Positions 31,201 through 36,621 are shown, numbered from the stretch's first letter. The stretch: 64,000 nucleotides of DNA from Liolophura sinensis (GCF_032854445.1 NC_088307.1:6150017-6214016), one strand, 5' to 3'. Numbers and translations: made by a program. The notes: generated from the sequence alone by a model not told the origin.

Positions 31201-32789
31201 AGATGTCATACTATAATTTCGATTATGCCCCTTTGCTTTCTGCACAATTCAGGAAACACTGCATGTTTACAGTTTACAAGAGTTCCCTAGTTGAACAGAC
31301 ATGGAAGTCAATGTGTATAATGCTTCTTAAGTCTTTACTGCATCAGCTTTTGGGTTTATGGACCATACACACTGACTACACTACATGGCCCAACAGTGCC
31401 TACCTTTACGTACTTTGGAAAGAGTAGTTTTACACAGCAAACTTTAGATGAATTACTGTATCTTGTAGGTTGTTTCTGAAAGATAACCTTTCAGATGTTA
31501 CACGTGGATTTATGAGTTTTCTTGTTCAACTTTGATACGTACAATGTTTATGGTTTCCTCAGAGGTTGGCCATATTGTAATTTTCTTGTGAAGTTGAGAA
31601 AAAACTGAAGAATGAATACAATCAAAGGCACGAGTTACTCATGTATTTATTATTCTCAAATGCAGTTATCTTATGTGCAAAACAGCTGATTAATTCGGGG
31701 GGTTTCTAGTTCTGACGTTATGACATCGTGTTGTCGTCCCTTCGCGTCACAGTGGGGTACATCACTGCATTTTAACGTGGTTGAGTGTATACAGTATGAA
31801 AATTATCCACAAAACATGTGTTAATTACCTGAATTGCCATGCAAATCCTCTAAAATAAATATTTCAGTTAATAAAATTCATGATAAGGGATAATATATAA
31901 TGGGATATATTCACACATGATGAAATCCATTGATTTTCCCCATTATGCTGTAAAGTGACGACGTCACCGTGATGTAACGTCGCAACTCCCTTTTGGGTGA
32001 AGAATTTTACCCTATTTCTTCTAATTTTATTTATTTATTTGATTGGTGTAACTCAAGAATATTTCACTTATACGACGGCGCTAGCATTATGGTGGGAGGA
32101 AACCGGGCAAAACCTGGAGGAAACCCACGACCATCCGCAGGTTGCTGACTAATCAACTGAGACCCACTTTTAAGTTAAGAGCAGATGTTAGTAGTGCTGA
32201 GAGCAAAGAATTACAATTCTGTCCAAGTTTTTTGGAAAATTAAAGATCTGAATATGTTGATCAATAGATGGACTAGATGGACATGTGAAAAGAAAGAAAT
32301 TAAATATTTCTGCTACAATTACACATATACTGGCTAAAAAGAGCAGACTAAGTGTCCCAAAAATGAGATGAACTAGGTAGTGTAATTGAACTTTGACCTC
32401 ATACGAATGAGTTGGTTTAGTGAGGTTCATCTCAATAGTTTCTCAGCTGTCTATTGTCACAAGTCGGTTGAAAGCTGAAAAACAATAAAGACAAGCATCA
32501 GTATCAGAAGTGACGTGAAAAGGCACAAAGTCTTTTTCCGTCAGTATTTGTTGTCATTAAATTTGTTATTTCTTGTCTTCAAATCTGGCCCCCACCATGT
32601 AAACACATTTTATGAAACTTGAATAGCGATTCCATAGGTTTATGTAGGCACACGCATAGCCAGTACACCAGATAAAACAGGGGTAACACTTAACATTTTT
32701 TTCTTTTTTTTTCTTTCTCAGAAGTAGAGGTTCAACAGCAGAGTGTTCCAACACAGGTGTTTGGAGGCCTAGCCAATGAAGACGACTAA
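1241..32789 (+). CDS. XAB2: Pre-mRNA-splicing factor SYF1 / XAB2 orthologue (24 coding exons)
   Basis: Scaffold protein of the XAB2/NineTeen-associated (intron-binding) complex of the spliceosome. In vertebrates it also links to transcription-coupled repair through XPA binding. Coding join: 1241-1276, 3079-3227, 3873-3996, 5834-6031, 7939-8073, 8976-9140, 10195-10339, 11520-11592, 14165-14243, 15750-15869, 16763-16863, 18985-19060, 19609-19695, 21031-21144, 22348-22434, 24210-24285, 25377-25486, 26187-26290, 27703-27802, 28437-28553, 29250-29298, 29652-29769, 30623-30729, 32722-32789. The sum is 2538 nt, 845 residues plus stop; human XAB2 has 855. All introns are GT-AG and all phases match. 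Colinear landmarks from memory of the family include [117 protein letters not shown] and [14 protein letters not shown]. Most of the chain is HAT (half-a-TPR) repeats; the last 60 or so residues are acidic. No break is seen, so the gene looks functional. Confidence 0.96.
3079..3227 (+). CDS. XAB2: XAB2 exon 2 (residues 13-62)
   Basis: Acceptor GCAACAG, donor GTGAGT. Encodes the first HAT repeat, with [18 protein letters not shown] and the [11 protein letters not shown] motif. Ends in phase 2. Confidence 0.95.
3873..3996 (+). CDS. XAB2: XAB2 exon 3 (residues 62-103)
   Basis: Acceptor TTTCTCCAG, donor GTGGGT. Encodes [18 protein letters not shown], then [17 protein letters not shown], a second HAT repeat. 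Ends on a whole codon. Confidence 0.95.
4318..4362 (+). repeat. Small SINE-1 fragment in intron 3
   Basis: A short diverged match to the middle of the SINE-1 consensus: GCATGGGAAGG, then CAGTAACCTGC. Head and tail are missing. Confidence 0.35.
4778..5813. repeat. 54-bp minisatellite, 19 units plus 10 bases (intron 3)
   Basis: The unit begins CATTGTTGTAAACC and contains CATTTCCAGTG, GACTTACCATACAG and GATCTA. Nineteen units fill exactly 4778-5803 with no net indel, then 10 bases of a twentieth. Because 54 is divisible by 3 and the unit lacks stops in several frames, long artefactual open frames run through it on both strands. The array stops 20 bases before the exon 4 acceptor, and the + frame starting at 4799 runs directly into exon 4. 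Confidence 0.97.
5834..6031 (+). CDS. XAB2: XAB2 exon 4 (residues 104-169)
   Basis: Acceptor TGTGTGTTCAG directly follows the minisatellite; donor GTATGT. Encodes [29 protein letters not shown] and [18 protein letters not shown], which are HAT repeats 3-4. 66 whole codons. Confidence 0.96.
6134..7662 (-). mobile_element. Full-length Tc1-like (Tc1/mariner) DNA transposon in intron 4
   Basis: Perfect 27-bp terminal inverted repeats: 6134-6160 begins CTCTCCCAAAAAAGAAACGC and 7636-7662 is its exact complement. TA target duplications lie at 6132-6133 and 7663-7664. The element is 1529 bp with one uninterrupted transposase frame on the - strand, antisense to the host gene. Perfect ends and an open frame argue for recent insertion. 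Confidence 0.95.
6328..7335 (-). CDS. Tc1-like transposase, DD34E, 335 aa
   Basis: Cuts and pastes its own element through the terminal repeats, inserting at TA. The N-terminal third is a bipartite helix-turn-helix DNA-binding region (for example [17 protein letters not shown] and [14 protein letters not shown]). The catalytic domain has a first Asp in WFSDESRF, a second in HDNARPHTA and a Glu in [10 protein letters not shown], 34 residues after the second Asp, so DD34E. The [12 protein letters not shown] motif and the C-terminal [15 protein letters not shown] are typical. About 335-345 residues is normal for the family. ATG at 7333-7335. No defect is visible, so the protein may still be active. 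Confidence 0.95.
   Translation of the reverse strand: MPRLDTATWNIVIGRLLAGESQNAVARLYHVHRSTICRLWQRYQQSGSTADRQRYGRPRVTTAAQDRYIRLLHLRNRTVTATETASNVPGLRRISAQTVRNHLRENGLRPRRPYFGVVLRQQHRRARVRWCNRLRDWNLRNWRRVWFSDESRFMLEKRDGRTRVYRRRNERFARNCILEVNNFGGGSVMVWGAISYARKSQLVHIPGNLNAARYRDEVLTPHMLPIMDLRREVFQHDNARPHTARATVDFLENQNVTVLPWPSKSPDLHPIEHLWDDLGKRLRSRHPAPQTQQEVLQALDQEWRRIPQNHIRRLIMSMPRRIRAVLRVNGGHSRY
7939..8073 (+). CDS. XAB2: XAB2 exon 5 (residues 170-214)
   Basis: Acceptor CTTTTTCAG, donor GTATGT. Encodes [20 protein letters not shown] and [12 protein letters not shown], matching the human EEYIEYL, LDEAAQRL and SKAGKS region. 45 whole codons. Confidence 0.95.
8074..8975. other. Intron 5: no feature beyond a short (TA)n
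   Basis: AT-rich intron with a short TA tract near 8707-8743 and nothing else recognised. Confidence 0.5.
8976..9140 (+). CDS. XAB2: XAB2 exon 6 (residues 215-269)
   Basis: Acceptor TTTTATTCAG, donor GTAGAA. Encodes [16 protein letters not shown] and [13 protein letters not shown], the strongly conserved HAT segment. 55 whole codons. Confidence 0.96.
9281..9649. repeat. 28-bp minisatellite, about 13 units (intron 6)
   Basis: Unit AGTTTGTGTATTCACCAAGA followed by ATAGCTAA, with substitutions and small indels; some units read TTACGTACTCACC. No coding meaning. Confidence 0.9.
9959..10194 (+). repeat. 54-bp repeat, about 4 units, ending in the exon 7 acceptor
   Basis: Units run from TTTCACTCGCTGTATTTCTC through CTACCACAG to CCATTAAGTG and GTTGGTTAC. 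The last partial unit, TTTCACTTGCTGTGTTTCTC followed by CAG, is the real polypyrimidine tract and acceptor of exon 7. Earlier units therefore carry acceptor-like decoys, the nearest cut point being at 10145/10146, 49 bases upstream. Confidence 0.8.
10195..10339 (+). CDS. XAB2: XAB2 exon 7 (residues 270-318)
   Basis: Acceptor TTTCTCCAG, donor GTGAGC. Encodes [26 protein letters not shown] and [13 protein letters not shown]. Ends in phase 1 inside the acidic linker. Confidence 0.96.
10357..10902 (+). repeat. G-rich minisatellite, about 12 units of about 44 bp (intron 7)
   Basis: Begins 17 bases after the exon 7 donor. The unit contains GAAGTGGGTGGGGTGTTGGG, then GAGGAGGGGTCGCAGAGAAG. G-runs of 3-4 are on the + strand, so the pre-mRNA would carry repeated GGG-T-GGGG-TGTT-GGGG-AGGA-GGGG, a canonical G-quadruplex pattern. 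Proline-rich open frames on the - strand are shadows of it. Confidence 0.92.
11520..11592 (+). CDS. XAB2: XAB2 exon 8 (residues 318-342)
   Basis: Acceptor GACCTTCAG. Encodes [20 protein letters not shown] then LLLN, matching human [20 protein letters not shown]. The donor is AG|GTTCAG, weaker than all others in the gene, but phase and homology to exon 9 require it. Confidence 0.93.
11755..11938 (+). mobile_element. SINE-1 copy (5'-truncated), intron 8
   Basis: Starts in the B-box region (GTTCAAGTCC) and runs through CAGCAACCTGCGGATGGTCA and CTCCCACCATAAT to the tail ATATTCTTGAGTAAGGCATA then AAACACCAATCAAATAAG. Confidence 0.85.
12000..13900. other. Intron 8 body, no gene
   Basis: AT-rich intronic sequence. 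A diverged SINE-1 head may lie at 13505-13560 (TGCTCAGTCGGTAGC, then CAGCGCAATGAATCC). No exon-like segment is recognised. Confidence 0.4.
13945..14117. repeat. 18-bp minisatellite, about 9 units (intron 8)
   Basis: Unit AAGTACAGTTAATCCTAC with substitutions, ending about 48 bases before the exon 9 acceptor. The - strand frame of hydrophobic repeats over it is an artefact. Confidence 0.9.
14165..14243 (+). CDS. XAB2: XAB2 exon 9 (residues 342-368)
   Basis: Acceptor TTTTGTGACAG, donor GTATGT. Encodes [20 protein letters not shown] then FEGKPRE, near identical to human [18 protein letters not shown]. Confidence 0.96.
14244..15081 (+). repeat. 56-bp minisatellite, 15 units, phased on the exon 9 donor (intron 9)
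   Basis: Each unit starts GTATGTAAATATCTGTGTAC, continues AGTAGATAGCTCAGTGGTTG and ends TTAGTCAAGAG. Unit 1 starts exactly at the first intron base after the exon end CCAAGAGAG; units 2 and 3 start at 14300 and 14356, the last at 15028. Every unit boundary thus reads CAAGAG|GTATGT, a copy of the real donor. Confidence 0.97.
15364..15593 (+). mobile_element. SINE-1 copy, nearly full length (intron 9)
   Basis: Retains the head (GGTTAGCGTAATCACCC), the B box in GTGAGTTCAAGTCCAGC, the CAGCAACCTGCGGATGGTCA core and the tail AATATTCTTGAGTATGGCGT. Several substitutions; old. Confidence 0.85.
15610..15716 (+). mobile_element. SINE-1 3' part (intron 9)
   Basis: Second, 5'-truncated copy in tandem with the previous one: CCCATAATGCTGGTCACCGT, then the tail ending CACTAATCAAATGA. 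It ends 33 bases before the exon 10 acceptor. Confidence 0.8.
15750..15869 (+). CDS. XAB2: XAB2 exon 10 (residues 369-408)
   Basis: Acceptor CTTCTGCCCAG, donor GTAAGT. Encodes [20 protein letters not shown] then [13 protein letters not shown], strongly conserved. 40 whole codons. Confidence 0.96.
16180..16579. repeat. 25-27-bp minisatellite with TATAAA in each unit, about 15 units (intron 10)
   Basis: Unit GACGTCTATGTTATAGCGCC then GTATAAA; some units lack two bases. Every unit holds a TATAAA hexamer and a GACGTC palindrome or variant. Confidence 0.93.
16763..16863 (+). CDS. XAB2: XAB2 exon 11 (residues 409-442)
   Basis: Acceptor TTCCCTGCTAG, donor GTAAGT. Encodes [20 protein letters not shown] then [14 protein letters not shown]; human has [18 protein letters not shown]. 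Ends in phase 2. Confidence 0.95.
16864..18984. other. Intron 11, no gene
   Basis: AT-rich with homopolymer runs. A small inverted repeat, GGAGTTGTCC (18011-18020) against GGACAACTCC (18068-18077), could form a hairpin. No other feature recognised. Confidence 0.5.
18985..19060 (+). CDS. XAB2: XAB2 exon 12 (residues 442-467)
   Basis: Acceptor TTTTTTTTAG, donor GTCAGT. Encodes [20 protein letters not shown] then VSYHDE, parallel to human ENYDEALRLLRKATALPARR. Confidence 0.94.
19250..19350 (+). mobile_element. SINE-1 head fragment (intron 12)
   Basis: Head only: GGGGCCTCAGTGGCCAAGGT, CAGCGCAATGACCCAGGAGC and CTGTGAGTTCAAGTCCAGCT (B box). The 3' half is missing. Confidence 0.8.
19609..19695 (+). 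CDS. XAB2: XAB2 exon 13 (residues 468-496)
   Basis: Acceptor TTGTCATCAG, donor GTAAGA. Encodes [20 protein letters not shown] then LEEGFGTFK; human has PVQNRVYKSLKVWSMLADLEES. 29 whole codons. Confidence 0.96.
19869..20310. repeat. 30-bp minisatellite, about 15 units (intron 13)
   Basis: Unit TTTCTATTTTAACATTTGTA then TGGTATCACC, highly uniform. Since 30 is divisible by 3, artefactual open frames cross it. Confidence 0.95.
20367..20511 (+). mobile_element. SINE-1 3' part, + orientation (intron 13)
   Basis: GGATGGTTGTGGGTTTCCCC to the tail GAAATATTCTTGAGCACAGT and AATAAAGTAAACAAATAAAT. Abuts an oppositely oriented copy tail to tail. Confidence 0.85.
20512..20672 (-). mobile_element. SINE-1 3' part, - orientation (intron 13)
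   Basis: Reads ATTTATTTGATTGGTATTTC, AATATGTCACTTATACGATG and GGAGGAAACCGGGCCAAGCC on the + strand, the reverse complement of the SINE-1 tail and core. Together with 20367-20511 it forms an inverted pair able to fold back in the pre-mRNA. Confidence 0.88.
21031..21144 (+). CDS. XAB2: XAB2 exon 14 (residues 497-534)
   Basis: Acceptor TATCCTGCCAG, donor GTAATA. Encodes [20 protein letters not shown] then [18 protein letters not shown], among the best conserved segments of the family. 38 whole codons. Confidence 0.96.
21145..22347. other. Intron 14, no gene
   Basis: AT-rich. Two diverged copies of a short segment containing AAAGCAGCA and CTCCAT...CATAACAT occur near 21945-22010 and 22125-22180. 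Nothing else recognised. Confidence 0.45.
22348..22434 (+). CDS. XAB2: XAB2 exon 15 (residues 535-563)
   Basis: Acceptor TTTGTCACTAG, donor GTAAGT. Encodes [20 protein letters not shown] then YLTKFINRY; human has AYERGISLFKWPNVSDIWSTYLTKF. 29 whole codons. Confidence 0.96.
23190..23965. repeat. 37-bp minisatellite, about 21 units (intron 15)
   Basis: Unit TGAAGTTTGCCAGACATCTT then GTGTGTACATGTACATG. TGTACATGTACA is self-complementary. The unit lacks stops on the - strand, so three units (111 bp) repeat all reading frames and long - strand open frames appear in all three; these are artefacts. Confidence 0.96.
24000..24125 (+). mobile_element. SINE-1 3' part (intron 15)
   Basis: AACCTGCAGATTGTTGTGGG, GGGCTCTGCCCGGTTTCCTC, CACCATAATGCTGGCC and the tail ATATTCTTGAGTACGGCATT. 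Lies 85 bases before exon 16. Confidence 0.88.
24210..24285 (+). CDS. XAB2: XAB2 exon 16 (residues 564-589)
   Basis: Acceptor CTCGTCACCAG, donor GTGAGT. Encodes [20 protein letters not shown] then AKFAK; human [20 protein letters not shown]. Ends in phase 1. Confidence 0.96.
24286..25376. other. Intron 16, no gene
   Basis: No repeat array, SINE or exon-like segment recognised. The open frame at 24372-24578 shows no family motif. Confidence 0.5.
25377..25486 (+). CDS. XAB2: XAB2 exon 17 (residues 589-625)
   Basis: Acceptor CTTATCTTCAG, donor GTAAGC. Encodes [20 protein letters not shown] then [17 protein letters not shown], matching human [14 protein letters not shown]. Confidence 0.96.
26117..26136 (+). 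repeat. Poly-G run, 20 bases (intron 17)
   Basis: An uninterrupted run of about 20 G after 8 T, 50 bases before the exon 18 acceptor. Length may be unreliable in the assembly. Confidence 0.9.
26187..26290 (+). CDS. XAB2: XAB2 exon 18 (residues 626-660)
   Basis: Acceptor CCCCGTTTTAG, donor GTGTGT. Encodes [20 protein letters not shown] then [14 protein letters not shown], matching human MFNIYIKRAAEIYGVTHTR. Ends in phase 2. Confidence 0.96.
26311..26820. repeat. 51-bp minisatellite, exactly 10 near-identical units (intron 18)
   Basis: Unit TTTCTGGTACAGACCATGGG, then ATCATGAAGCGATCTTAGAC and TTAAGTCAAAG. Ten units in perfect 51-bp register from 26311; only a handful of substitutions, mostly in the first and last units, so the expansion is recent. 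51 is a multiple of 3, giving 17-residue repeat frames on both strands that are not genes. Starts 20 bases after the exon 18 donor. Confidence 0.97.
27254..27552 (+). mobile_element. SINE-2 copy, near full length (intron 18)
   Basis: tRNA-like head with A box (GATAGCACAGTCGGTAGAGC) and B-box-like GATCGAGGGTCAGTCC, body CTGGTTGACCCGTATCAGTA and GGCTCGGGCGGGG, and 3' part TCGTCATATGACTGAAAAAG. The ACGTTAAAC tail is lost. Confidence 0.85.
27703..27802 (+). CDS. XAB2: XAB2 exon 19 (residues 660-693)
   Basis: Acceptor TTATGTTGTCAG, donor GTAAGT. Encodes [20 protein letters not shown] then [14 protein letters not shown], matching human [20 protein letters not shown]. Confidence 0.96.
28031..28225. 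repeat. Degenerate repeat of TTTTTCAGTGTTTTCAAGGT (intron 19)
   Basis: About seven imperfect units of 20-33 bases built from TTTCAGTGTTTTCAAG and GGTTAGTGTGGTTAG. Confidence 0.85.
28437..28553 (+). CDS. XAB2: XAB2 exon 20 (residues 694-732)
   Basis: Acceptor TTTGTTCCAG, donor GTGAGT. Encodes [20 protein letters not shown] then [19 protein letters not shown]; human has WQTWKDFEVRHGNEDTIKEM. 39 whole codons. Its last 70 or so bases are the template of the following array. Confidence 0.97.
28554..29137 (+). repeat. About 100-bp array of partial exon 20 copies, 5 units plus a partial (intron 20)
   Basis: Units run CACAGGTGTGGTAATGAGGA, AGAGATGCTGAGGATAAA, GAAGTGTTCAGGC, CATATAACACACAG|GTGAGTTAACGAG, AAGAT. 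This is the last part of exon 20 (GGCAATGAAGAC...ACACACAG) plus its donor and the first intron bases, repeated with divergence. Unit 1 still reads in frame as a diverged version of the exon end. Decoy donors recur, for example at 28659. Confidence 0.9.
29250..29298 (+). CDS. XAB2: XAB2 exon 21 (residues 733-749)
   Basis: Acceptor TTTTTCTTACAG, donor GTGAGA. Encodes [16 protein letters not shown]; human VNFMASQMLKVSGSA. Ends in phase 1. Confidence 0.94.
29652..29769 (+). CDS. XAB2: XAB2 exon 22 (residues 749-788)
   Basis: Encodes [20 protein letters not shown] then [18 protein letters not shown]; human has DDMKLLEQRAEQLAAEAERD and ILFVRSD. The acceptor is CTTCAGCAG, a NAGNAG pair: splicing at 29652 or 29655 keeps frame and differs by one Ala. 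Donor GTAGGT. Confidence 0.94.
29770..30622. other. Intron 22
   Basis: No exon-like segment. A 46-base segment containing GAGATCGGACTTCATGCACG and TAACAAACA is tandemly duplicated at about 30290-30365. Confidence 0.5.
30623..30729 (+). CDS. XAB2: XAB2 exon 23 (residues 788-824)
   Basis: Acceptor GTAAATTTCAG, donor GTAAAA. Encodes [20 protein letters not shown] then [16 protein letters not shown]; human has SREELAELAQQVNPEEIQL then the acidic tail. Confidence 0.94.
30730..32020. other. Intron 23, 5' part
   Basis: No gene or repeat array recognised. The open frame at 31176-31427 shows no family motif. Confidence 0.45.
32027..32150 (-). mobile_element. SINE-1 3' part (intron 23)
   Basis: + strand reads ATTTATTTATTTGATTGGTG, GAATATTTCACTTATACGAC, GGGAGGAAACCGGGCAAAAC and CGACCATCCGCAGGTTGCTG. 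Confidence 0.9.
32722..32789 (+). CDS. XAB2: XAB2 exon 24 (residues 824-845, stop)
   Basis: Acceptor TTTCTTTCTCAG. Encodes [20 protein letters not shown] then DD and TAA; human has VRLEQQSVPAAVFGSLKEDE. The conserved EQQSVP..VFG motif confirms the C-terminal exon. Confidence 0.96.
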
Positions 32790-33070
32790 TCCAAAGGCTT
32801 TTGGCATCTGACCAGTTAAGAACTCTGTACCATAAACCTTGAACAGCTGTCCACGTGGTTGTTCATACCCATGGGCTCTCTGGATCTGACCAATCAGAAA
32901 GCCTCTTCCACTGAACATTGAAGATCATGGATATTTAAAACAAGTCCATTTTGTTTGTTAGAAGATGTTTGACACCAAGCTTTGAAAAAACATTTCCTAT
33001 GGAATTCACCCTTTGGTATCAAGAATATAGCTAAGTTTGATAAATGTTTAAGTATTACAAGTGAGTCATA

Positions 33071-33120
33071 AATAAATATCACGATGGCTTTTGGTATAGA
33101 TTATTGTGTTGTTGCTTTTT
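33071..33120 (+). promoter_or_regulatory. XAB2: XAB2 polyadenylation signal
   Basis: AATAAA at 33071-33076, 282 bases after the stop, followed by a T/GT-rich element (TTATTGTGTTGTTGC, 33100-33114), the usual arrangement around a cleavage site. Confidence 0.8.
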
Positions 33121-33429
33121 TAGAATGGTATCCGTGTGATTGCAAACTAAAACACAAACTAACCATTCTTGTTCAAACAGATTGTAGTGAGAGCTCTCTG
33201 CAGCTGCCAGAGCCTTGAGACCAATGAGATAGCATGTTGCATTCCCTCGGCATTATTCCTGTCGCTCTGTTTTGCAACATTTGTAGTTTATTCTTAAGTC
33301 CTTTGCTGCAGTTAGACTAGATAACATAACAACGGTCGAAGTGTGGCAGTATGAAAGTGCTATAAACTAGTTATCAGAGAACCAATCTGGAGACATCGTG
33401 TTGTTTGTTTTCTGTCAGCTAAATAATTA

Positions 33430-33970
33430 TAAAACTAATCCAGTTCCAGTCCGAACAAATTTTTTGAGTTTTGATCGTAACAGCTCATGGTCCAGGGTAT
33501 CCAGTCAAGACAAACTGCACTTGTAAGTAAGCGTCTGTCAATGTTCTCTGACAGACAGTCGGTAACATCAGATGGCGCTGTAGTGGTAGAGTGTTTGGGT
33601 CGGAAAACTGATGATGTCAAATTTAACAAATTATGGCTATAAAGTAAGTCATATAGTTAACCGTGCACCGCTCGTTCCAAAATTTTTATTCAGACCGGCA
33701 TGACGTATATTGGTGTATAATTATTTATATTTGATCCTTTTGATCGAGATTTATGAAGAGGTGTTCTTTTGCCGGTTTCTAGTCATTTGGAATAATTCCA
33801 GATTGCACGACCAAGTTGAATATATGAGTAAGCTATACAAGGGGCAGCAACTTTGAGAAGCTTACCACTTACTCTGTGTAGCCCAGCTGATTTACATACT
33901 GATAGTTCTGTTAATTGTTCAAAAGTGAAGTGGATGTCTATGTCCATAACCTCAGAGTGAAGTTTAGGAA
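33430..33970 (-). mobile_element. Degenerate LINE reverse-transcriptase relic
   Basis: On the - strand, in order, are FTFEQL...KSAGLHRVSGKLLKVAAP (33783-33960) and FRPKHSTTTAPSDVTDCL (33435-33620). These match RT segments typical of CR1/L2-like non-LTR elements (K.cGlD.i...LLK.aAP and GFR..HST..AL..v.D). The two pieces are out of frame with each other and flanking domains are absent; an old, 5'- and 3'-truncated copy. Confidence 0.7.
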
Positions 33971-33999
33971 TGTCCATTTGAGTTTCTAACGTGTATATA

Positions 34000-35240
34000 T
34001 CGTTAGCGCGGATGTGGAGTAAGGCTACTCAAACATAAGGGATGACATCCGGCCTCTTGTCATTTTATCTCAGGGTTGTATTCTAACCGTAGGCTAGGAC
34101 CACTTAATTTCCGGACTCACCGCTGGAGCCTGAGGAAAACTGTAGGTTAAAGCCATTTTTAAGAGGAAAGCTGGGAACGTTTTATGTACTTTCATATGTT
34201 AAGCTATGTTAAACTCCATATGAAGAAACAAAAACAAAAAACCATGCGTGTTACGTATCACAGTCCATGGACACGATGCAATTTGTCGTATATACAAACC
34301 TGCAGAATTCAACAAAACGGAATCGTGTATACTGTCAATCGACTTTAGTTGAAATGTGCAAGTGGTATGAAAGTAATACAGCATACAGTATTTTAATTTG
34401 AAGAATTTTTACACGGCCTAAGCGATTCTGCAGAAGGCGCGTCGAGCGCGTTCCGCACCCTCGTCTTCAGCAGGGGTGAGAATTTCGCAGTTTAGTTGAA
34501 GTAGCGCCGTCCGCAAAGGTCGCGGTTAGAAATGGACCCGTCATACACCATTGAGTACCAAGTCAACTCTTAGTCACATACATAGATATATTTATACTCT
34601 AGTCTGTGCGCAGCCACTGTGCTTAGTCGACTCGTGTTTGACAAGCATCAAACTCAGTTGATCTTCTATTGTTCCATTCGTCCTAATCTGTTCACGCCAT
34701 ACTGACACTGTGTCATTTGCAGGAATCGTATAGCTCGTAATATATCACAGGTAAATGAACAATGGACCGTATACTATATGCTGTATACAAATATAGCCTG
34801 TACATGTACACGCCACTATGCCTTTCTTGCGGTAACATCGTATGTGGATGATTGTGTTTCAAAATAACCCCTTCCAAGATTTAACCTCTATTGGTTAGTA
34901 ATCCAAACCCTTACCCTATAACACAGCAGAGAACTATTTATAGAGCTATTTATGTATCTCCATGGTACATTAGCATCACCTTTTCCAACATATCTCAACT
35001 TCTACGTCATACCGTATATAGTCCTATTCCTTTCTTTTCCATCATAAAACACAAAAGTGACAACATAAAAACACATAGGGTATGTGAACATATTGAACTG
35101 TCATCTTATATGGCAACGTTCTGACAATATTCCTAATACGTTATCAGGATGCGTCTTAATTTAATATAGCTGGTCACTTCTGAGTAAATTTATCTCCACG
35201 TTCTCTCGAAAATCGGAGGCAATGTCCTTGGTTCCACATC
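34000..35240. other. Intergenic, nothing recognised
   Basis: Mixed-composition DNA without repeats, exon-like segments or motifs I can name. Confidence 0.4.
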
Positions 35241-35249
35241 AGCTATCCT

Positions 35250-35870
35250 TTATTTAGCTGTCTTAATAGGCGGCAAAAGGCGGGTTTTGTTCCTGGCTTC
35301 TGTCAGCGTGCGAGGCAAGCTATTCTGTCCAACAGGTGGTGTGGTCCAGTCAATGTGAAACCTTCTAGGAGCTGTCGGCCGCTTGCGTCTCAATTCATCC
35401 AAAAGTTCTTCTCTTTCATTATGGAACTTGTTAAACAAATCGTGAATCTTTTCGCTGGCGGTATTTTTGTCTAGCAGTGCACCGTTTCTCTTCCCGCCTG
35501 ATAACAGCCTCTGCACATGACGTAGACGGAGCAGTCGCGGATGATTGTCGCAGATGTAATCGTCTACTTCATGACGCATATCGTCCAATGACAGACCACC
35601 GTATCTCCCGAATATCTCTAAGGTGGCGTGTTTGGAGTTGGCGGCTTGTTGGCGCATCTCCAGGCACTTCTTTAAACTGCGTTGCCGGGCCAGCAACAAC
35701 TTTACTGGCTGTATAGATTGGAAGAACTTGAACGAAAGTTCCCCGCGTTCCTTGTGCAGTGTGTGTTGGTAAGCGTCGTATTTGGATCGCTCAATGTCGT
35801 TAAGAACACAGACGGATTTCCGGTTCCTGTCAGCCTGTCGTCTCACCAAAACCAGACGCCTTTCGTCCAT
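35250..35870 (-). CDS. Unrecognised basic, helix-rich protein, 206 aa, single exon
   Basis: No family recognised. The frame is 206 codons without repeats, with more G+C than its flanks. The ATG sits in ACAAGATGG, a good Kozak context. The protein is highly charged and basic, mostly predicted helix (RSKYDAYQHTLHKERGELSF, SLKKCLEMRQQAANSKHATL, KIHDLFNKFHNEREELLDEL), with a Pro/Arg-rich end (RRKRPTAPRRFHIDW). No signal peptide or membrane segment. The stop TAA lies inside AAATAAAGG, so the AATAAA hexamer overlaps it. It may be a lineage-specific intronless gene, a retrocopy or a terminal exon of a longer gene. Confidence 0.55.
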   Translation of the reverse strand: MDERRLVLVRRQADRNRKSVCVLNDIERSKYDAYQHTLHKERGELSFKFFQSIQPVKLLLARQRSLKKCLEMRQQAANSKHATLEIFGRYGGLSLDDMRHEVDDYICDNHPRLLRLRHVQRLLSGGKRNGALLDKNTASEKIHDLFNKFHNEREELLDELRRKRPTAPRRFHIDWTTPPVGQNSLPRTLTEARNKTRLLPPIKTAK

Positions 35871-36424
35871 CTTGTTCTGATCACGTGGTCAATTTTACGG
35901 AGACATTCTACTTTTACCTAAGTTGCTATATCTGTAAATAAACAAAAGAGAGACAAAAATAACTATTGATGAAAAATCGGTATAGGTATACTAAGAAAAT
36001 CCAATATTTTGTTCACATTAATTGAAGGGATACAGAATCGACAAAGGGGTTTCCTTGGTTAAAGCCTGCAGCCTTAAGTCACGCTGAAATAAATCTGCAA
36101 TACGTTAAATTCAGCTCAGGCTAGGCATAGCCTAGACTTGCCTATCTCTCACTCGAGCTAATGAGAATCGATTCAGTATTCTGCATCCCTTAAACTAAAA
36201 ATAAGCTCCTATACTTTAAAGGACCATCGCTTATTCAGACAGTTACATCTGGTGGTTGGCTGCGACGGTCGAGATCTTGGCCAATGATATCATGTGCCCT
36301 AGGCCACCTCTCGATATTTCAAAAGGGTGGATGGGGGTGGGGGTGTCATATACCTGGTTTACTCTACCCATGCACATGAGAGCTGTCAGATAAGCGAAAT
36401 CCTCAACACGGCGTTAAGGACTTA

Positions 36425-36600
36425 AATATTTATTTATTAATTTGATTTTAGTAAAAAATATTTCACTTGTATGACGTCGGCAAGGATTTGTTGGGAGGAA
36501 ACCGGACAGCCTGGGGGAAACCCAGGACTATGCGCAGGTTGTTCAAACCTTTCCACGTACGTGCGGAGAAGATGCCAGCATGAGCTGCACTAGCATGATT
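36425..36600 (-). mobile_element. SINE-1 copy (diverged)
   Basis: + strand reads AAAAATATTTCACTTGTATG, GGGAGGAAACCGGACAGCC, ACTATGCGCAGGTTGTTC and CGTACGTGCGGAGAAGATGC. Tail, core and part of the body; no head. Confidence 0.85.
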
Positions 36601-36621
36601 AACGACCAGGCCATGAAGGTC

